Positions 33,355-42,054 of a DNA stretch of 64,000 nt are shown here, in pieces; the stretch's first letter is position 1, and each line of letters begins with the position of its first letter. Under the pieces are notes generated by a model. The model did no database searches and was not told the origin of the DNA. It saw only the letters and a program-made list of their open reading frames with translations. This stretch comes from Bacillota bacterium (GTDB lineage: Bacteria; Bacillota_A; Clostridia; Lachnospirales; Lachnospiraceae), in NCBI GenBank assembly GCA_023407175.1, contig JAEYMU010000012.1, positions 248,001-312,000 of the forward strand, read 5' to 3'. The position numbers were made by a program, and so were the translations under genes.

Positions 33355-34680
33355 TTACAAGAATTCCTTATCCACCTCAGAAAGCACTTCATCCAGCTTG
33401 AACAGTTCTTCTGTGAGCTGTTCCTCTGTTATGATAAGCGGAGGCGCAACGATAATCATATTCTCATGGGTATAGGTCATGAACTGTCTCGACTTGAGCT
33501 TGCCAAGGATTTTGCCCATAATTCCCTCCGGGTCCTTTCCATAAGGCACCAGGGGCTCCTTGGTAGCCTTATTCTTCACCAGCTCCACGACGGAGAACAG
33601 ACCGATATAACGGACATCCCCTACGCTGGGATGGGCTGTCTTCATTGCTTCCAGCTTCTCTCCAAGAATCTTGCCAACCTTATTCACATTACCCAGAATA
33701 TCCGCTTCCTCATAATAATTCACACAGGCTACACCCGCAGCACAGGCCAGGGGATGTCCGCTGTAGGTCAAACCGCAGGACAGGAAATTATCATCAAAAT
33801 ATTCGGCGATTTTTTTACTTACAACAACTCCGCCCAACGGAACGTAGCCGCAGGTAACACCCTTGGCAAAGGTTACGATATCCGGCACAATATCAAAATT
33901 TTCAAAGGCAAACATCTTACCGGTACGGCACCACCCTGTCATTACCTCATCACATACCATGATAATACCGTATTTGTCACAAAGCTTTCTTACGCCGGGC
34001 AGATATCCCTTAGGCGGAATAATGACACCGTTGGAGCCGGTAATTGTCTCCAGGACAATGGCTGCCACGGAATTCGCCCCTTCATAGACGAGCTGTTCCT
34101 CAAGCTTGGTCAGATAATATTTGGTAGCCTCTTCCTCAGAGGAAAATTCAATTGCCTCCCGGTAGATATAGGGATCAAAAAATTTAACAAATCCGGGAAT
34201 GCCCGGTTCAAGGGGATATCTTCTCGGCTCACCGGTTAAGTTGCCCGAACCGAAGGAGCTGCCATGATAGCTGCGGTAACGGCTGAACACCTTATTTCTT
34301 CCGGTATACATCCTTGCCATTTTAATGGCATTTTCATTAGACTCTGCTCCTGCGTTGGTAAAGAACACCTTACCCATGCTTTCCGGCATCAGGCTGATAA
34401 TTTTTTCAGCAAGCTCTGCTCTGGAAGCGGCACCAAAGGAAGGTCCCACATAGCAATACTGGTCAACCTGTTCCTTAATGGCATCACCGATTGCCTTATT
34501 ACCAAAGCCCAGATTCATATTAACCAGCTGGGAAGACATGTCAGAGTAACGAACTCCGTCATAATCCCAGAAATAGATACCATCTGCTTTTTCTACCGGA
34601 ATGGGATTAAGGTTCTTTTGCTTACTCCAGGACTGTAAATTGTACTGCTTTAATTTGCTTTTGATTGCATCGCCCTGCAT
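33355..34680 (-). CDS. Class III aminotransferase (possible beta-alanine transaminase)
   Basis: A 441-residue PLP enzyme of the omega-aminotransferase group. Motifs are FFTNAGAESNENAIKMAR, YRSYHGSSFGSGNLTG, IMVCDEVMTGWCRTGKMFA (cofactor Asp) and the PLP lysine in TFAKGVTCGYVPLGG. It resembles taurine/beta-alanine-pyruvate aminotransferases more than ornithine or acetylornithine enzymes. AAAGGAGG lies before the ATG. A leader hairpin at 34707-34744 precedes it. Between PucR and the pyrimidine genes, it could convert beta-alanine to malonate semialdehyde, which the Fe-dehydrogenase would then reduce. Substrate not proven by sequence. Confidence 0.85.
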   Translation of the reverse strand: MQGDAIKSKLKQYNLQSWSKQKNLNPIPVEKADGIYFWDYDGVRYSDMSSQLVNMNLGFGNKAIGDAIKEQVDQYCYVGPSFGAASRAELAEKIISLMPESMGKVFFTNAGAESNENAIKMARMYTGRNKVFSRYRSYHGSSFGSGNLTGEPRRYPLEPGIPGFVKFFDPYIYREAIEFSSEEEATKYYLTKLEEQLVYEGANSVAAIVLETITGSNGVIIPPKGYLPGVRKLCDKYGIIMVCDEVMTGWCRTGKMFAFENFDIVPDIVTFAKGVTCGYVPLGGVVVSKKIAEYFDDNFLSCGLTYSGHPLACAAGVACVNYYEEADILGNVNKVGKILGEKLEAMKTAHPSVGDVRYIGLFSVVELVKNKATKEPLVPYGKDPEGIMGKILGKLKSRQFMTYTHENMIIVAPPLIITEEQLTEELFKLDEVLSEVDKEFL

Positions 34681-34706
34681 ATCAATCTGCCTCCTTTTAA
34701 TAATAC

Positions 34707-34744
34707 AGGCAGCAAGGGAACTGTCTAAGCTCCTTTGCTGCCTT
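34707..34744 (-). promoter_or_regulatory. Leader hairpin upstream of the aminotransferase
   Basis: In the mRNA sense AAGGCAGCAAAGGA pairs with TCCCTTGCTGCCT. No T run follows, and the ribosome site AAAAGGAGG lies 10 nt downstream. It is either a weak end for the PucR transcript or an RNA regulatory structure. Confidence 0.45.
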
Positions 34745-34840
34745 GATTATGTTTTATTTTAGAAGTAATTATATACACGGTCTGTGATAAAAGCAATTGA
34801 TATGCGCCCAATAATCATTGTGCAGTTGCATAACCCGTTC

Positions 34841-36001
34841 TTACATAATATCCTTCATATAAAAGCCCATATAAAGCTTTACCCGGTCCTCCAGCTCCAG
34901 AGGATTAAAGCCCGTAATGCTTTCTATCTTCTTAAGCTGGTTCGTCACAGTGTTCCTATGGATGAACAGCTTCTCCGAAACCAGCTGAAGACTTGCGTTA
35001 TTCTCAAAATAGGTCCGAAGCAGCTTCACCAGCTCCGTATTGTTCTTGCTGTCGAAGGACTCCAGCTTGCCGATGGTGTCATAATAATAGCTCCGCAGGA
35101 CTGATTTGTCACTGACTGCGTACAATACCTTATATAAGTCCAGCCGGTCATAGAAGCTGCAGGTTTCTCCCCGCCTTTTTGCCATCTCCATGGCGGAGCA
35201 GGCATTCTCAAAGTTCTTATCCAGATGGTAGAGTCCCTGCTGATTGGATCCGATTCCCATATGCAGATTATACTGGGTCTTATCCTTTTTCACCAGCTTA
35301 AGGAATTCCTTTACAAAGCTCTCGATATCGGTATCCTTATAATCCACCAGAACCAAAATCAGGGCCTCCTTATAGGTGAAGGAGATAAACAGCTCCCGTA
35401 TACTGCGCGCCGTTTTCTCCGCATAGTTTGCCAGAATGTCCATGTACTCCTGAGCGTGGGCGCTGTTTTTATCCTCAGCAAATATGCTGATAAAGCAGAA
35501 ATATCCGTCCCTTTGGTATCCGTAGCGTTCCATCTGAAGCACCTGGGTTTCCAGATCTCCCACCTTGAATATGATATTCTTGACCGTGGTTGCCATGCTG
35601 TTCTCCACATGGTCATTATTCATAATCCTATGGCAAAAATCCCTCGTCATATCCACAAGCCGGGTCTGCCAGGGAATTGTAAACAGCGGCATATTCACTC
35701 CATCACAAAAATCGATCACTTCCTTCGGTATTTCCTTGGTATAGGGACCGATATTGACCACAAAAGCACTTACTCCCGCTTCATATAACCGATGTGCAAA
35801 GTCCAGCAGCCAGTTTTCCTCATTGTTTAAAATTCCCGTAGTAAATACAAGCTCCTTCCCATGCAGGAAATCGCTTACATTAATATCCTCTATGATGTGT
35901 ACCCATTGTACCAGATTCGTGAGGCCATTTCTTCCGGCAACAAGATTCATCTGATATAGAAAGGTACCGTTCTTATACAGCTTTTTCATCATAATTGCCA
36001 T
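34841..36001 (-). CDS. PucR/CdaR-family transcriptional regulator
   Basis: A 386-residue regulator. The N-terminal PucR-type domain (to about 125) includes GRNGLTNLVQWVHIIED and GKELVFTTG. A central GGDEF-related region contains MGIGSNQQGLYHLDKNFENA. The C-terminal HTH_30 is LVSEKLFIHRNTVTNQLKKI. PucR proteins control purine or other nitrogen-source catabolism, so this is the likely regulator of the pyrimidine block transcribed downstream. It starts at ATG 36001, 8 nt after GGAGG, the last block of an alternating SD/anti-SD leader. A terminator (36076-36106) isolates it from the gene upstream. Confidence 0.88.
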   Translation of the reverse strand: MAIMMKKLYKNGTFLYQMNLVAGRNGLTNLVQWVHIIEDINVSDFLHGKELVFTTGILNNEENWLLDFAHRLYEAGVSAFVVNIGPYTKEIPKEVIDFCDGVNMPLFTIPWQTRLVDMTRDFCHRIMNNDHVENSMATTVKNIIFKVGDLETQVLQMERYGYQRDGYFCFISIFAEDKNSAHAQEYMDILANYAEKTARSIRELFISFTYKEALILVLVDYKDTDIESFVKEFLKLVKKDKTQYNLHMGIGSNQQGLYHLDKNFENACSAMEMAKRRGETCSFYDRLDLYKVLYAVSDKSVLRSYYYDTIGKLESFDSKNNTELVKLLRTYFENNASLQLVSEKLFIHRNTVTNQLKKIESITGFNPLELEDRVKLYMGFYMKDIM

Positions 36002-36009
36002 ACACTAAG

Positions 36010-36065
36010 CCTCCACATTTTTTGGAGGCCTTGGCCTCCTGATTTTTTGGGAGACTTTGCCTCCC
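36010..36065 (-). promoter_or_regulatory. Alternating SD/anti-SD leader of the PucR regulator
   Basis: The mRNA sense order is GGGAGGC, GTCTCCC, AGGAGGCC, GGCCTCC, GGAGGC, then ATG. The hairpin GGAGGCC-AA-GGCCTCC is nearly perfect. Pairing in the other register would cover the last GGAGG, the working ribosome site. Units are about 25 nt and joined by AAAAAATC. Confidence 0.65.
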
Positions 36066-36075
36066 GATAAAACAC

Positions 36076-36106
36076 AAAAAAGGCGTCGCACTTTCGCAAC
36101 ACCTTT
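36076..36106 (-). terminator. Terminator of the MprF-C-like gene
   Basis: On the minus strand AAGGTGTTGC and GCGACGCCTT form a stem around GAAAGT, followed by TTTTTT. It lies 33 nt after the stop at 36139. Confidence 0.85.
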
Positions 36107-36138
36107 GTAATAAGGTCAGTCTAACATATCTTTTCTAT

Positions 36139-37671
36139 CTATGCAATAGGATTTTCATTATTCCCAGGATCGTCCTTGTCCGTCTTCTTTCTGCTGTTGC
36201 GAAAAAATGCCCTTGCATAATCCATGATTCCAGATGGATTTTGAATTCTTATAATGGCATAGGCCATTGCCAGGCTTCCCCATTCAATGCCTTCCTCCTT
36301 AAAGGCCATCATGGCTTCATAGAATATTTTCTCCATAACCCCTCTGGTTGCATTCCTCCGGTGCCTTGTTACATCAGCCATATATCCGTTCATTCCGGCA
36401 AAGGGAACAAAAACAATAAAGCCCTCTACCTGATTTTCCGGATTAATTGCATAAAAATATCTGCGGTCCATAGGCTTCTCAAAGCCGATGCTTCCCATGG
36501 TGAATACCAGCTCCCCGCTTTTTTTCATGGCGAACCATTCCTGTGAAACCTCTTTCATTTCCTTTTCCAGAACGGAATTCCTGAATTTACGCGGATCATA
36601 TTCCCTGATTAAAATTCCCGCCTTGGTTGCATGATTGATGTTCAGCCTGACCTTGGAGGCTTTGCCCCCTGCAATCGAATACTCCGGCAGATAAAACCTT
36701 GGCTCCTCCCCACATTTAACACATCCCAAGCCAAGCCTTTCATACTGCTTAAGATAGAGACTGGTGGTATTTAAAAATAATAGACTATAGGCATTTTCTT
36801 TACAATAGCTTTTTATTTCTGCTAAAAAGGTTATAAAATCCTCCGGGGAGCAGACCGGTTCTCCCAGCACCACCAGGGTATCCCTGACAATGCCGTATGC
36901 AATGACACCTTCCACGGATTTCCCGAAGAAATAGCTTTTATCTCCCTCCAGCGCCAGATACGAGCTCCAATTCTGTCCATATTTTTTAACAAGCACGCGC
37001 GCTTTATCCACTTCCTCCTGGAGCTGGGCTTTCTTGCTGATATAAGGCGTCAATATAAAGATCAGGCCTGTCAGGATACAAAGCCAGCTAATCCAGAAAA
37101 TAAAGCTATGGTAAATGGAATTCTGTGAATACAAAACCGGCGTCAGATTATCCAAGTCAAAGATAACCTCAACCGTCCCCTTCATACACAGAAAAAATGA
37201 TACCTTCCCTTTTTCCTTTAACAGAGCAATGACGGCATTAAAAAATATGAAAAGGGCATAAAGAAAATAAATTCCGATCCCCTTCTTTAAGGAATACCGG
37301 TCCATTTTCCGGCAGTAATAATTCTTGGATAACAGCAGGATAAAGTAACAGAGCACCTCCAGCAAGAACAGCGGATGCCCTATTCTATCACGATGGATGA
37401 GCAAAAATTGAAAAATCATAAGGGACAGTGCCAGCATAACGATGGACCATGCCGCACTTACCCTTTTATACAGCTTATATGCAACCACAAGAATAATAAA
37501 GCTTAGCAGTCTCCGAATGGTGTGATGCATCTCAAAATAATGAATTAACCTTAAATTCCTGCCATAGTAAAACAGAAAAAACGGAGCAAGGATATTAACC
37601 ACTGATAGCAGCAATAAAAGTACAATCATTATTTTATTAATTCTGGATATTAATTTCGACAGTCTGTTCAT
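36139..37671 (-). CDS. Membrane protein with DUF2156 (MprF C-terminal) acyltransferase-like domain
   Basis: A 510-residue protein. Six to seven membrane segments fill residues 12-210, followed by a soluble DUF2156 domain (GKSVEGVIAYGIVRDTLVVLGEPVC, SLLFLNTTSLYLKQYERLG, GGKASKVRLNINHATKAG, GYMADVTRHRRNATRGVME). In MprF this domain transfers lysine or alanine from tRNA to phosphatidylglycerol. Here the membrane part is shorter than the 14-span MprF flippase, so aminoacylation of a lipid or another acceptor is possible. It follows the secreted FN3/propeller gene by 59 nt and probably shares its promoter. A distant GG-rich site (TGGAG 11 nt upstream) supports the start. Confidence 0.78.
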   Translation of the reverse strand: MNRLSKLISRINKIMIVLLLLLSVVNILAPFFLFYYGRNLRLIHYFEMHHTIRRLLSFIILVVAYKLYKRVSAAWSIVMLALSLMIFQFLLIHRDRIGHPLFLLEVLCYFILLLSKNYYCRKMDRYSLKKGIGIYFLYALFIFFNAVIALLKEKGKVSFFLCMKGTVEVIFDLDNLTPVLYSQNSIYHSFIFWISWLCILTGLIFILTPYISKKAQLQEEVDKARVLVKKYGQNWSSYLALEGDKSYFFGKSVEGVIAYGIVRDTLVVLGEPVCSPEDFITFLAEIKSYCKENAYSLLFLNTTSLYLKQYERLGLGCVKCGEEPRFYLPEYSIAGGKASKVRLNINHATKAGILIREYDPRKFRNSVLEKEMKEVSQEWFAMKKSGELVFTMGSIGFEKPMDRRYFYAINPENQVEGFIVFVPFAGMNGYMADVTRHRRNATRGVMEKIFYEAMMAFKEEGIEWGSLAMAYAIIRIQNPSGIMDYARAFFRNSRKKTDKDDPGNNENPIA

Positions 37672-37730
37672 AGTGCGGCAAGCTCCATACCACTTTCTGA
37701 AAATTTAAGTGCCAGGCCCTTTTGGGAGAG

Positions 37731-39827
37731 CTATGATACCTTTTTGGTTAAGGAAGTCAGCTTGAAAGCACAAATACGGTCCATCTTGTAGGAGGCATCC
37801 TGAAAGGCTGCCGATTCAAAGCAGACATACAGATAGGAGCCGTTGATGGTAATATCCTCGTTCATGGACGGCATTTCAACCGTATTGATCACCTTCCCAA
37901 GTGAAATAACCCCATTCTTTGCATTTGCAAAATCCGGCTGATACAGATCAAGCTGGCGCATATAGCCCCTAAGACCCTTGTAAAGCTGGCAGGAACGGGA
38001 CAGGATTAAAACTCCCTCATCGGTGAATGCCATCCCCTGTACTCTGGTTGGCATAACTATGGTATCTGTCTGCTTTACGGTTGGCGCAGTATCCTTATTT
38101 TCTATTGTATAGCTGTACATTTTTGTGGTTTCCAGTTCGTTATAGGTTCCAATCCAAAGCTTGTCATTGTACCAGGTCATATAGGATACGGAAATGCTTA
38201 AGGTGCAATTGGTATTATAGGTGACATAGGAATAGGGTGTACCCGCTGCTACAGCCTCCTTAATCTGCTTAAACGGAATGGAGGATATTTTCTTGCCGTA
38301 GGGAACCCATACATTGGTACCATCATACGCAATTCCTCCCGCATGTGTCTTGGAAGGCAGTATCAGAGTTGTAAGCAATTCCTTTGTCGACTTATCCATA
38401 ACATAGATGACCGAATTTTCCTCTGCCTTCATATCATATGCTGTCAGAAGAAGATATTTCCCTGCAAAGGTAATTCCCTGGGGACACATTGCCGTACTGG
38501 CAAAGCCACCGACATTTGTTGATATAAGACCGGGCATAACAAAGCTTTTGGTATACGACACATATTTCTTAAAGAAGGCTATTCCTGTATAAGCCGAGGA
38601 TTTCAAAAAATCCTGCTCTGTGGGAAATACCTTGGCCTCCGTACTGGTTGGGGCCACCTCAGTTATTAAAACAGAGGAGAGATTGGAATTTTCACTCTTG
38701 TATTCGCTTCCGTTATAAACCCGGCGGGCAACTGCGTAGATTCCATAGGTCTGATCTGTTGTAAGGCCTTCCAGAACATAGGCGCAATTGCTGCTCGCTT
38801 TTACTGTTGTTGCCAGAAGATAACCATTTACCGCATCCCCCAGATAGATATCGTAATAGGAGGCCCCTGTTACCGCACTCCAGGTAATTCTTACCTTCTG
38901 CTCTCCGGCCTTATATTTGATCGTCATCTTAGCCGGATTTGTACTGGTATCAATAATATTTGAAACCTGCCCGCTAAACTTTTCATTGTATGCATAGGCA
39001 CACACCTTATATTGGTAGGCAGTACCGGAGGACAGCTTCTCATCCGCATATACGGTTGTATTCGTCACCTTGCAGATCGTGTAATCCTTTCCTGCATTCT
39101 TTGAACGGTAGACAATATAACCGCTGGCTCCGGGTACACTGTTCCAGGAGAGTGCTACAGACGAAGCTGTAATAGAGGTTACGGCAAGTCCCGATGCCGC
39201 ATCCGGTGCCGTTGCTGCCACATAGATATCCGAAAGAGTTCCTCTGTAATCCAGTCCTCCCGCATTGACAACCGCGCATACCTCAATACCAAAGGTGGTG
39301 GCAGCCGGATAATACATCGTAACACTGTTGGTATATGCCGTTGTATTAAATACATAGGTTCCGCTGGCGCTGTCAAAGGTATAGATTTCATACCGCAGCG
39401 CCTCAGGAACGGCGTCCCAGGTAAAGGTTACAGAACTGTTGGTATAACCTGACACCGAGATATTGGTTATCTTGGCCGGAAAGACCATAACATTGATTGT
39501 AACCGTATAGCCCTGATAGCTTATGCTCACCGTCTGAGTACCGATCAGATTGCTGTCGTAGCCCGACACCGTATAATCTGTAATTGTCTGTGAGGTTCCG
39601 TCCAAATAATAAGCCTGTAAAATCATATCCGATAAATCCAGGCTCTCACCCTTGGAATAAACTGTCTTTGCAGGATATTGAACGATATTGATACTGCTTG
39701 GCACAGCGGTAACTGTCCCTGTATTGGTACCGGTTTCGTCCGCCTTAACCGTATTACTTGCAATTATATTATAAAAGCTGGCTGCCATAATCATCATAAT
39801 CATTACGATTAAAACTTGTTTTTTCAT
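37731..39827 (-). CDS. Secreted Big/FN3 protein with C-terminal propeller-like domain
   Basis: A 698-residue exported protein. A signal peptide (VLIVMIMMIMAASFYNIIAS) is followed by a Big_3-like Ig domain (LDLSDMILQAYYLDGTSQTI, about 50-115). Then come three FN3-type domains (ITNISVSGYTNSSVTFTWDA, LAVTSITASSVALSWNSVPG, KVRITWSAVTGASYYDIYLG; to about 390). The C-terminal part to the end resembles a beta-propeller (QGITFAGKYLLLTAYD, GGIAYDGTNVWVPYG, VQGMAFTDEGVLILSRS). No sortase motif or SLH repeat is seen. It is the first gene of an operon with the MprF-C-like protein, behind a palindrome array. Role unknown; surface adhesion or carbohydrate handling is plausible. Confidence 0.8.
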   Translation of the reverse strand: MKKQVLIVMIMMIMAASFYNIIASNTVKADETGTNTGTVTAVPSSINIVQYPAKTVYSKGESLDLSDMILQAYYLDGTSQTITDYTVSGYDSNLIGTQTVSISYQGYTVTINVMVFPAKITNISVSGYTNSSVTFTWDAVPEALRYEIYTFDSASGTYVFNTTAYTNSVTMYYPAATTFGIEVCAVVNAGGLDYRGTLSDIYVAATAPDAASGLAVTSITASSVALSWNSVPGASGYIVYRSKNAGKDYTICKVTNTTVYADEKLSSGTAYQYKVCAYAYNEKFSGQVSNIIDTSTNPAKMTIKYKAGEQKVRITWSAVTGASYYDIYLGDAVNGYLLATTVKASSNCAYVLEGLTTDQTYGIYAVARRVYNGSEYKSENSNLSSVLITEVAPTSTEAKVFPTEQDFLKSSAYTGIAFFKKYVSYTKSFVMPGLISTNVGGFASTAMCPQGITFAGKYLLLTAYDMKAEENSVIYVMDKSTKELLTTLILPSKTHAGGIAYDGTNVWVPYGKKISSIPFKQIKEAVAAGTPYSYVTYNTNCTLSISVSYMTWYNDKLWIGTYNELETTKMYSYTIENKDTAPTVKQTDTIVMPTRVQGMAFTDEGVLILSRSCQLYKGLRGYMRQLDLYQPDFANAKNGVISLGKVINTVEMPSMNEDITINGSYLYVCFESAAFQDASYKMDRICAFKLTSLTKKVS

Positions 39828-39938
39828 TTTTGCATTCTCCTCATGTGTTCAAATAGTCAACAAACATCTGCGCCCCAAAATCATATCCTTTCCCATTCCT
39901 GTGAAAATGAAATAATATTCCACTGTATTGTGAAAACT

Positions 39939-39984
39939 ATTCCATGGAATAGATATTCCATGGAATTTAATTCCCATGGAAAAT
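39939..39984. promoter_or_regulatory. Array of three ATTCCATGGAAT palindromes
   Basis: ATTCCATGGAAT occurs perfectly at 39939-39950 and 39955-39966, and ATTCCCATGGAA at 39970-39981, with a spacing of about 16 bp. A half-like ATATTCCAC lies at 39915. The array is 110-145 bp upstream of the secreted FN3 gene. It fits a cooperative repressor or activator operator. The AraC-family protein encoded next door is a candidate, though AraC sites are usually direct repeats. Confidence 0.6.
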
Positions 39985-40034
39985 AGTATTATTATTATGT
40001 GGCTATCCTATGGCTTAATTATGGCAATTTTATG

Positions 40035-40877
40035 TTAATCGATCAGTAAAGCATTTTTTGGTACCGTATGAAAGGCTTTTTTAAAGGCTCTGGAGAAGGT
40101 GGAATAATTTTTAAAGCCGCTCTGATAGCAGGCATCCGTAACCGGACAGCCATTTTGCACAAGATTCTTGGCCAGCAGCAGGCGCTTTTCGGTAATATAA
40201 TTTCCAATGGTATATCCTGTCTCCTCCTTAAAGAAATGCATCAGATAGAACCGGCTCAGATAAAAGCTGGAGGCCAGCTTATCGATGGTGATTTCCTCCG
40301 CAAGATGCTCATTGATGTAATCCAGAATCTGCACCAGCTTCGTGCTGCCGATGGTTGAATCCAGATAATTGATATGGCGGGATATCATCGTCCGATTCAG
40401 CTGAATCATAAATTCCAGGAATAGTATCCTCTGGTACAGCTCCTGGGCAAAGGCATTATCTGAAAAGGAGTGCTCCAGCTCCAGACATACCTGGTACAGC
40501 TTACTTTTGTCAAGGGAATAAATCCGAAGGACATTCGATTTCTCCTTTTTCGCACACTCAAAGCAGTAGTTAAGATCATAGGCCTCCTGCCGGTAGGTAT
40601 TCAAGAACTGAGTAGATACATAGATGATGATTCTCTCATACTCCGAATCATCCAATATGGCAGGCCGGTGAATTTCTCCTGCATTGACCAGAATAATATC
40701 ATAGGGTTTGATAAGATAATTCTTCCCTTCAATTGAGTAATTTATTTTCCCCTTTAGAAAAATTATGATTTTATTAAAGTCATGATAATGAAATGCAAAG
40801 TCCCTGCGCTGGCGGTCAACAAGATGAAACATCTTAAAATCATGCTCCAGATATCCGAACTTCTCGAAATTGTTCAT
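40035..40877 (-). CDS. AraC-family transcriptional regulator
   Basis: A 280-residue regulator with a cupin-type N-terminal sensor (FAFHYHDFNKIIIFLKGKINYS, VNAGEIHRP) and two C-terminal helix-turn-helix motifs (IDKLASSFYLSRFYLMHFFK; VTDACYQSGFKNYSTFSRAFKK). The sensor type usually binds sugars or related small molecules. AGGAGAGAGG lies before the ATG. It is divergent from dapA and upstream of the secreted protein operon, so either may be its target. Confidence 0.88.
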   Translation of the reverse strand: MNNFEKFGYLEHDFKMFHLVDRQRRDFAFHYHDFNKIIIFLKGKINYSIEGKNYLIKPYDIILVNAGEIHRPAILDDSEYERIIIYVSTQFLNTYRQEAYDLNYCFECAKKEKSNVLRIYSLDKSKLYQVCLELEHSFSDNAFAQELYQRILFLEFMIQLNRTMISRHINYLDSTIGSTKLVQILDYINEHLAEEITIDKLASSFYLSRFYLMHFFKEETGYTIGNYITEKRLLLAKNLVQNGCPVTDACYQSGFKNYSTFSRAFKKAFHTVPKNALLID

Positions 40878-41059
40878 ATCCTCTCTCCTACTGCGCCGCT
40901 GTTTGTCCTGCGGGCAAAATCATTATACAGCAGTATATGCAACATTCAAAGCATTATTATTCTATTCTTTTTAAATAATGTTCTGTAAAATAGAATTAGA
41001 AGCCTTTGGATTAGGTGCGCATTCCATGTGGATGCCCTATGTATGAGAGGAGATTTTGT

Positions 41060-41923
41060 ATGCAGCTTACGGGTGTCTGGCTACCGGTTATTACTCCCTT
41101 TAAAAACGGTAAAATCGATTACCAATCATATAAAAGACTGATCGAATATTACAGTGCAAAAGGAATCAGCGGAATTATACCATTAGGAACTACCGGGGAA
41201 ATCCCTACCATCAGTGACGACGAATTTGAAGAAATTATTGATAAAACATTGGAATGCAACGTAAAGCAGCTTCCCATCTATGTGGGAGTCGGAGGGAACT
41301 GTACTGCTAAAGTAATTAATAAACTAAGGCTTGTTCACAAATATAATATTCAGGGAATTCTGTCCGTCTGTCCCTACTACAACAAACCGGGCCAGGAAGG
41401 AATCTATCAGCATTTTTCAAGCATTGCAAAAGAAACCGACCTAAATATCATCATCTATAATATTCCTTACCGTACTGGAGTAAATATTGAAAATGATACC
41501 ATCCACCGGTTGGCTGCCCTTCCTAATATCATAGGCCTTAAGGATGCCAGCGGAGATATCAAGCAGACAACGGCCCTGCTTATGAACCCGCCAAAGGATT
41601 TTTCCATTCTTACCGGAGAGGATATTTTATTCTATTCCACATTGGCACTGGGCGGACAGGGCGGAATTCTTGCATCTGCACATCTAAATACGGAAAAGTT
41701 TGTCGAGGTTTATCAAAGGCTTAAGGAAAACAACCATGAGGCGGCTCTTACAGTCTGGCGGCAGCTCTATGATTTTATCCCGCTTCTGTTTAAGGAGCCT
41801 AATCCTGCGCCAATCAAATATTGTCTGAATAAGCAGGAAATTATCGCTTCCCCAGAGGTCCGTCTGCCCTTAACTGAAATTTCCGATTCTCTTAAGAAAA
41901 CACTGGACCGTTTTATTTCCTGA
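41060..41923 (+). CDS. dapA: Dihydrodipicolinate synthase family protein (DapA)
   Basis: A 287-residue class I aldolase. Motifs are IPLGTTGEIPTI, CPYYNKPGQEGIYQHF (Tyr of the catalytic triad), IYNIPYRTGVNI and the Schiff-base lysine in IIGLKDASGDI. The R in PYRTG, which binds the pyruvate-adduct partner carboxylate in true DapA, is present. This supports 4-hydroxy-tetrahydrodipicolinate synthase for lysine and diaminopimelate. I chose ATG 41060, with AGGAG 7 nt upstream, over an ATG 45 nt earlier. It stands alone beside an AraC regulator rather than in a lysine operon, so a catabolic aldolase role remains possible. Confidence 0.85.
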   Translation: MQLTGVWLPVITPFKNGKIDYQSYKRLIEYYSAKGISGIIPLGTTGEIPTISDDEFEEIIDKTLECNVKQLPIYVGVGGNCTAKVINKLRLVHKYNIQGILSVCPYYNKPGQEGIYQHFSSIAKETDLNIIIYNIPYRTGVNIENDTIHRLAALPNIIGLKDASGDIKQTTALLMNPPKDFSILTGEDILFYSTLALGGQGGILASAHLNTEKFVEVYQRLKENNHEAALTVWRQLYDFIPLLFKEPNPAPIKYCLNKQEIIASPEVRLPLTEISDSLKKTLDRFIS

Positions 41924-41949
41924 CAGAACGTTTTGCTAATGGCTAACTA

Positions 41950-42014
41950 AAAGGAGTTGTCTCCTGCCATTTCCGCTGCAATATTAACAGGGATAGGGCA
42001 GAGAGACAGCTCCT
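41950..42014. terminator. Bidirectional terminator between dapA and the ABC operon
   Basis: AAGGAGTTGTCTC and GAGACAGCTCCTT form a long stem with a large loop between convergent genes. On the minus strand it is followed by TTTTAG. Confidence 0.7.
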
Positions 42015-42054
42015 TATGATATTTTCGCTGACTATTCTTTCATCAGCAAATCTT

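Noticed and set aside
33232..34239. 335-codon plus-strand frame opposite the aminotransferase
   Set aside because: Antisense shadow; the minus strand shows intact PLP enzyme motifs and a ribosome site.
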